NCBI GenBank assembly: GCA_029857995.1
Contig: JAOUFZ010000055.1
Span: forward strand, 1 to 9,189
Source of the DNA: Dehalococcoidia bacterium
GTDB taxonomy: Bacteria > Chloroflexota > Dehalococcoidia > GIF9 > AB-539-J10
Direction: 5' to 3'
DNA: 9,189 bases
Of the stretch, positions 6,112 to 9,189 are shown one piece after another; the stretch's first letter is position 1; the number at the start of each line of letters is the position of its first letter. Both the position numbers and the translations under genes were made by a program. The notes beneath the pieces were generated by a model that saw nothing but the letters and a program-made list of their open reading frames with translations, was not told the origin of the DNA and searched no databases.

Positions 6112-7029
6112 TTACCATCTTGGCGCCGGCGGCAGCCACTCCCGCCGTATCTTCTTCTGCAGGTATGGAACCGCTAGGGCTATAATCACCAATGCTGCTG
6201 TAATCAGCTTCAAATCACCAGGAGCCATACCTAACCTGAGAGCAACACTTATGACCAGCCGGTAGACAAAAGTGCCAGCCAGCACTGCCAGCAAAAGCCT
6301 GGCCACACCCTTGGGTCGAAATAGTGCTTCGCCGATTATCACTGCGGCTAAGCCCATTATGATCATTCCTATCCCCATGTTGACATCAACAAAGCCTTGT
6401 GCTTGAGCTACTACTCCGCCGGAAAGGGCAACAAGTCCATTAGCAGTGGACACCCCGAGTATGGTAGTCTTGTCAGTGTCTACTCCGGCCCCACGCACCA
6501 TCTGCTCATTGTCGCCCGTGGCTCGCAAGGCCAGCCCGATCTCAGTGCGCAGGAACCAGTTTAAGATGAGGAAAACAATAACCGCCAGCACTGCGGCGCC
6601 CACAAGCTGATATACGAGACGAGTTTCCAGTCCTGGCAATTGAGAGGCTAGAGAAAAGATGGTTACCTCCCGAAGAAGTGGAAGATTGGGTCGCCCCATA
6701 ATCCGCAGATTTATGGAGTACAGGGCAACCATCACAAGGATGCTAGCCAGCAGGGCTGGTATCCTCAACTTAGTGTTGAGCAACGATGTTACCAGACCGG
6801 CACATAAGCCTGCTCCGAGGGCAGCCAGTGTTGCCAAGAATGGATTCACACCGTCTATGATAAGCACAGCCACAACAGCCGCCCCCAGAACAAAGCTCCC
6901 GTCCACGGTAAGGTCGGGAAAAGCAAGCACACGGAAGGTAAGATACACACCTAAGGCTAGAAACCCATATACCAGCCCCTCATATGCGGAGAAGCCCAGC
7001 AAATGACCGACAACTGTAGGTTCTAACAA
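6112..7029 (-). CDS. ABC importer permease, BPD_transp_2 family (TrpY-like class)
   Basis: The 305-residue membrane protein has about eight or nine hydrophobic segments (roughly 20-36, 43-60, 63-83, 88-106, 140-160, 189-210, 218-240, 246-266, 274-290). The cytoplasmic loop A-L-R-A-T-G-D-N-E-Q-M-V-R-G-A-G-V (about 168-184), followed by N-G-L-V-A-L-S-G-G and G-F-V-D-V-N-M-G-I-G-M, is typical of permeases paired with PF04392 binding proteins. The start is a TTG at 7029: a TGA codon lies directly upstream in frame, and GAAAGG (7037-7042) is 7 nt away, so no longer start is possible. It follows the binding-protein gene after a 95-bp gap holding a long hairpin, and leads directly into the ATPase gene. 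Confidence 0.93.
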   Translation of the reverse strand: MLEPTVVGHLLGFSAYEGLVYGFLALGVYLTFRVLAFPDLTVDGSFVLGAAVVAVLIIDGVNPFLATLAALGAGLCAGLVTSLLNTKLRIPALLASILVMVALYSINLRIMGRPNLPLLREVTIFSLASQLPGLETRLVYQLVGAAVLAVIVFLILNWFLRTEIGLALRATGDNEQMVRGAGVDTDKTTILGVSTANGLVALSGGVVAQAQGFVDVNMGIGMIIMGLAAVIIGEALFRPKGVARLLLAVLAGTFVYRLVISVALRLGMAPGDLKLITAALVIIALAVPYLQKKIRREWLPPAPRW

Positions 7030-7070
7030 TCACAAACCTTTCGATCGTAGCGTCTCGGTTACCCTGATAT

Positions 7071-7118
7071 CGCCATCCGGCTGCTGACCATCATCGCTAG
7101 CGCAGCAACCGGATGGCG
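7071..7118 (-). promoter_or_regulatory. Intercistronic hairpin in the ABC operon
   Basis: CGCCATCCGG (7071-7080) pairs perfectly with CCGGATGGCG (7109-7118). After one C/A mismatch, TGCTG (7082-7086) pairs with CAGCA (7103-7107). The loop contains the self-complementary CGCTAGCG (7095-7102). The structure begins 6 nt after the binding-protein stop and has no following T-tract on the minus strand. This fits an mRNA-stabilising or partial-attenuation hairpin that raises binding-protein output over the membrane components, rather than a full terminator. Confidence 0.75.
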
Positions 7119-7124
7119 AGAGCC

Positions 7125-8177
7125 TTAGTCTTCATCTTCAATTATTTCAGTTGCTTGATCCAAAAGATCCTCAGGGATAGTCACACCTTGCCTTTCCGCC
7201 TCATCGGGGTACAGGTAAAGGAGATTCGCTGGTGCTGTTTCAATTGGAATTGTAGCTGGATTTGCACCCTTCAGCAGTATGTCAACTGCTATCTCACCAC
7301 TTGAATAGCCGACATCGTAGTAGTCCATGCCCCAGCACCCAAGTGCTCCTCTCTCAACTGTAGCCACGTCGGCGGCAAAAAGAGGTATGTCATTGTCCTC
7401 GCAAGGTCCTACCAATGCCTCAATACCAGCCACGACGGTATTGTCAGTTGGGACCCATATAGCATCCACCCCAGCGTCCACAACTGTCTGTGCTGCAGCG
7501 GGAACATCCGCACCAGTGCTTACCGTAGCCTTAACCACGTCGACAGCCAGACCAAGAGCCGTTATCGCGTCGGCAAGCTGTACGTCCACCTGGTACACTG
7601 AGTTCGGTTCGCCAGCATTGTACACTACGCCCAGTTTGTCAAGTGTGAGGCCATTCGGTTCCAAGACGTCTAGAATCAATTGTATCTGAGGTTCAACGGG
7701 GGCCATATCACTGACCCCGGTCACCTGGCCGCCCGGCTCATCCCAGTCGTCAATCCCTGCATCCGCCGGATTGGTAACCGAATTAAAGACCACAGGTATG
7801 TCGGTTCCCTCAACGGCGGTCGTTGCTGCGATAACGCACGGCGTGGCTATGGCACATATCAGGTCCACTCCCAGCGAAACAAAATAATCGGCGATAGTGT
7901 AAACATTGTCCATACTACCCGCAGCGTTCCTTTCGACAAACACGACGTCAGTTTCACTGAGGCCCTCATCTTCCAGGCCAGCCTTGAAGGCGTCCTTGAA
8001 GCCTTCACGCGCACTATCCAGAGCAGGGTGGCTAATTATCTGAAATATGCCAATGCTAAGCGGCCCTTCCTCTTCCTCGTACGGTGCTGTGCAGCCACTT
8101 ACAAGTACTAACGTTAGGGCCAGTGCAACCACCATACAAACACTGCCAACTAGCTTTAAGATTCTCTTATTCTTCAT
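7125..8177 (-). CDS. ABC importer substrate-binding lipoprotein (PF04392-like, TrpX class)
   Basis: The 350-residue lipoprotein captures the substrate outside the membrane for the permease and ATPase encoded next. Seen: a signal sequence with K-N-K-R start, long hydrophobic stretch and lipobox V-S-G-C (C29), then an acidic linker. The mature part shows family landmarks: I-G-I-F-Q-I-I-S-H-P-A-L-D near the start, T-D-I-P-V-V-F-N-S-V-T-N-P-A, L-G-V-V-Y-N-A-G-E-P-N-S, and a W-V-P-T-D-N segment. Characterised relatives include streptococcal TrpX (tryptophan), so an aromatic amino acid is one candidate; the ligand is not provable here and no T-box is seen upstream. The ATG at 8177 has AAGGAGG (8189-8195) 11 nt upstream; a TTG at 8186 is too close to that site. 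It is the first clear gene of the operon. Confidence 0.93.
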   Translation of the reverse strand: MKNKRILKLVGSVCMVVALALTLVLVSGCTAPYEEEEGPLSIGIFQIISHPALDSAREGFKDAFKAGLEDEGLSETDVVFVERNAAGSMDNVYTIADYFVSLGVDLICAIATPCVIAATTAVEGTDIPVVFNSVTNPADAGIDDWDEPGGQVTGVSDMAPVEPQIQLILDVLEPNGLTLDKLGVVYNAGEPNSVYQVDVQLADAITALGLAVDVVKATVSTGADVPAAAQTVVDAGVDAIWVPTDNTVVAGIEALVGPCEDNDIPLFAADVATVERGALGCWGMDYYDVGYSSGEIAVDILLKGANPATIPIETAPANLLYLYPDEAERQGVTIPEDLLDQATEIIEDED

Positions 8178-8227
8178 TGAGTCCAAGCCCTCCTTTCAGT
8201 GTTTATCACTATGAAAGCTACGATCAT
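8174..8227 (-). CDS. Possible 17-codon upstream ORF overlapping the binding-protein start
   Basis: ATG at 8227 reads MIVAFIVINTERRAWTQ and its TGA overlaps the binding-protein ATG (shared ATGA at 8174-8177). Its ERR codons are the binding-protein Shine-Dalgarno sequence itself. A strong AAAGGAGG lies about 15 nt upstream, longer than ideal. Translation would pass through and end on the downstream start, a layout suited to coupling. It holds a single tryptophan codon near its end. Expression is unproven. Confidence 0.25.
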   Translation of the reverse strand: MIVAFIVINTERRAWTQ

Positions 8228-8231
8228 TAAC

Positions 8232-8423
8232 TTACATCTGTACCTCCTTTACGCAAGACTCACCAAAGGAAACTACTAAATAGATAGCATCTTCACCTTC
8301 GCTACGTATCAGCTCTGCTGGTGTTTTATTCGCTCTCCTCGCTTCAGCAAGCAGCTTGCACAGATTATCTGGGCAGATTGACTCTATCCGGGGCTTTATT
8401 CTGGCGAAAGATGCTCTCCCCAA
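8232..8423 (-). CDS. Hypothetical 63-residue protein upstream of the ABC operon
   Basis: The family is unknown. The frame is open from 8432 to the stop at 8232. The only start is a TTG at 8423 with no good Shine-Dalgarno. The middle part (roughly residues 20-42) is a charged amphipathic stretch ending in K-T-P-A-E-L-I-R, loosely like the helices of ribbon-helix-helix proteins; this is a resemblance only. Codon use resembles the operon genes, and the opposite strand gives a low-complexity A/S/L-rich translation typical of antisense to real coding. A TATAAT box lies about 40 bp upstream. The last codons (AAG GAG GTA CAG ATG TAA) contain an ideal ribosome-binding site. It could be a small regulator, a decayed gene end, or spurious. 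Confidence 0.35.
   Translation of the reverse strand: MGRASFARIKPRIESICPDNLCKLLAEARRANKTPAELIRSEGEDAIYLVVSFGESCVKEVQM
8242..8250 (-). promoter_or_regulatory. Strong Shine-Dalgarno followed by ATG-TAA
   Basis: AAAGGAGGT on the minus strand (8242-8250) is a near-perfect anti-16S match. Five nt after the GGAGG core comes ATG (8235-8237), immediately followed by TAA. The element lies in the leader of the ABC operon, about 47 nt upstream of the binding-protein ribosome site. It may serve no gene, the overlapping 17-codon ORF, or a start-stop control element. Confidence 0.4.
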
Positions 8424-8435
8424 ATATATGCTTTA

Positions 8436-8790
8436 CCGAGACAGCGGAAGATTAGGCGACATTATACGCCCATTCGACGACGAAGGGAATACCTGGCCTG
8501 ACCAACTGTCTGGCTATTTCTGTCTCCCCTTCTTGACTGGCGACTCCAATCTGGTTATTACCCGCGCCCGTTATCATATCAAACTTGAAATTGTCTTCCT
8601 ACCCGTTATAGAAGACCTCCAGGGTAGTTAATCCTTCTTTTCCCAATGCATGGAACATACGGTCGGATTATTTCATGACATAAGGCGTGGGCGAAATTTT
8701 GCTCTCGATGTATTCCCCGCTAATACTCTGCCGTACATAATAACGATAAACACCCGTCCTTCTCAAACTAGTATATTTGCTTTACCTTTC
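8436..8790 (-). other. Intergenic stretch without a convincing gene
   Basis: No frame gives a supported gene. On the minus strand one frame is open for 48 codons (8455-8598, with segments such as IGVASQEGETEIARQLV and PGIPFVVEWAY) and 37 codons (8671-8781), separated by TAG and TAA stops. A second minus frame and one plus frame also read passably over parts of it. The stop density is no lower than chance by much, so this may be a decayed gene or simply spacer. No tRNA, T-box or repeat array is seen. Confidence 0.3.
8461..8489 (-). promoter_or_regulatory. Candidate promoter with perfect TATAAT for the ABC operon leader
   Basis: Minus strand: TATAAT (8461-8466) preceded after 17 nt by a weak -35, TTCCCT (8484-8489). 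The predicted start near 8454 is about 30 nt before the TTG of the 63-codon ORF and about 280 nt before the binding-protein gene, which would give the operon a long leader. Confidence 0.4.
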
Positions 8791-8810
8791 GGGAGTTGCA
8801 GTGGTAAAAT
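8781..8810 (+). promoter_or_regulatory. Candidate promoter of yebC
   Basis: TTTACC (8781-8786), an 18-nt spacer and TAAAAT (8805-8810) resemble a weak sigma70 promoter. The predicted start near 8817 falls within the AAAGGA ribosome site (8816-8821), so the leader would be very short. Other -10 choices (TATAAA at 8813) fit less well. Confidence 0.3.
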
Positions 8811-8826
8811 GGTATAAAGGATAGCG

Positions 8827-9189
8827 ATGTCAGGACACTCTAAGTGGGCAAATATTAAGCGGCAGAAGGGAGTAGCTGATGCCAGGCGCGGGCAGGTATT
8901 TACCAAGCTTGCTCGAGAAATCATAGTTGCAGTGCGGCAAGGTGGAGCTAATTCAGATAGTAATTTCCAGTTACGTTTAGCAGTACAGAAAGCCCGCGAT
9001 AACAACATGCCTTCGGATAATATAGAGAGGGCCATAAAGAGGGGTAGCGGTGAAGCCGGGGGAGCAGCCTTAGTTGAAGTGACATTCGAAGGCTATGGGC
9101 CGAGCGGGATAGCGGTTTTGGTGGAAACTCTGACCGATAACCGCAATCGCACTGTTCAGGATGTGCGCCGTCTGTTCACCCGCCACGGA
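8827..9189 (+). CDS. yebC: YebC/PmpR/TACO1-family protein (3' truncated)
   Basis: The first 121 residues are visible, about half of the usual 240-250; the frame is open to the window end. The N-terminus MSGHSKWANIKRQKGVADARR is the family hallmark, followed by F-T-K-L-A-R-E-I, the N-M-P-S-D-N-I-E-R-A-I-K-R-G motif and the Y-G-P-S-G-I-A-V-L-V-E-T-L-T-D-N-R-N-R-T signature. Members act as cytosolic DNA-binding regulators or, by more recent work, aid ribosomes translating proline-rich stretches. The ATG at 8827 has AAAGGA (8816-8821) 5 nt upstream. In many bacteria ruvC follows; that would lie outside the window. Transcription diverges from the ABC operon. Confidence 0.97.
   Translation, partial: MSGHSKWANIKRQKGVADARRGQVFTKLAREIIVAVRQGGANSDSNFQLRLAVQKARDNNMPSDNIERAIKRGSGEAGGAALVEVTFEGYGPSGIAVLVETLTDNRNRTVQDVRRLFTRHG

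Noticed and set aside
6171..6183. CCGCTAGGGCTAT shared with 3527-3539
   Set aside because: One 13-bp match, inside a coding region at one site; no flanking similarity, so treated as chance.
8284..8631. Plus-strand frame open for 116 codons (TTG at 8356)
   Set aside because: The first third is A/S/L-rich as expected for antisense of the minus-strand ORF, there is no ribosome site, and the start is arbitrary.
8190..8826. T-box or tryptophan attenuator upstream of the TrpXYZ-like operon
   Set aside because: No AGGGTGGNACCGCG-type motif, specifier-loop signature or terminator/antiterminator pair was found on the minus strand.

Overview
The window looks like chromosomal DNA from an anaerobic bacterium, most plausibly a Chloroflexota/Dehalococcoidia-type lineage. 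The clues are indirect. There is a Re-citrate/homocitrate-synthase-type DRE-TIM enzyme. Genes are short and compact with frequent ATA, AGA and AGG codons, and GC is roughly 50% by eye. One large surface protein is anchored by a plain C-terminal membrane helix rather than a cell-wall sorting motif. No rRNA or phylogenetic marker settles the assignment; yebC at the right edge shows only that the DNA is bacterial.

Left part (1-2220). The 3' end of a plus-strand surface protein gene enters from the left: six exact 114-bp RCC1-like repeats, three InlB-B-type repeats and a C-terminal membrane helix. Two minus-strand tRNA genes follow, Gly(CCC) and Lys(TTT), with a 91-codon unknown gene between them. 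A near-consensus promoter just upstream of tRNA-Gly probably drives all three as one tRNA-mRNA-tRNA transcript.

Middle (2221-4787). A minus-strand Re-citrate/homocitrate synthase-like gene and a plus-strand mtnA (methylthioribose-1-phosphate isomerase) diverge from a spacer carrying a palindromic repeat-like element. mtnA converges on a GNAT acetyltransferase gene, with nested inverted repeats between the two.

Right part (4788-8230). A minus-strand operon encodes an ABC importer of the TrpXYZ-like class: lipoprotein binding protein, permease and ATPase, followed 30 bp later by the GNAT acetyltransferase. A long hairpin separates the binding-protein and permease cistrons and probably allows the binding protein to be made in excess. 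The operon leader is unusual: a possible 63-codon gene behind a TATAAT box, an ideal Shine-Dalgarno sequence leading to an immediate ATG-TAA start-stop, and a 17-codon upstream ORF whose stop overlaps the binding-protein start.

The 8436-8790 stretch has no convincing gene. At the right edge yebC starts on the plus strand and runs out of the window. No CRISPR array, insertion sequence, phage module or complete novel multi-gene system is visible; the best leads are the tRNA-flanked small gene and the ABC-operon leader.
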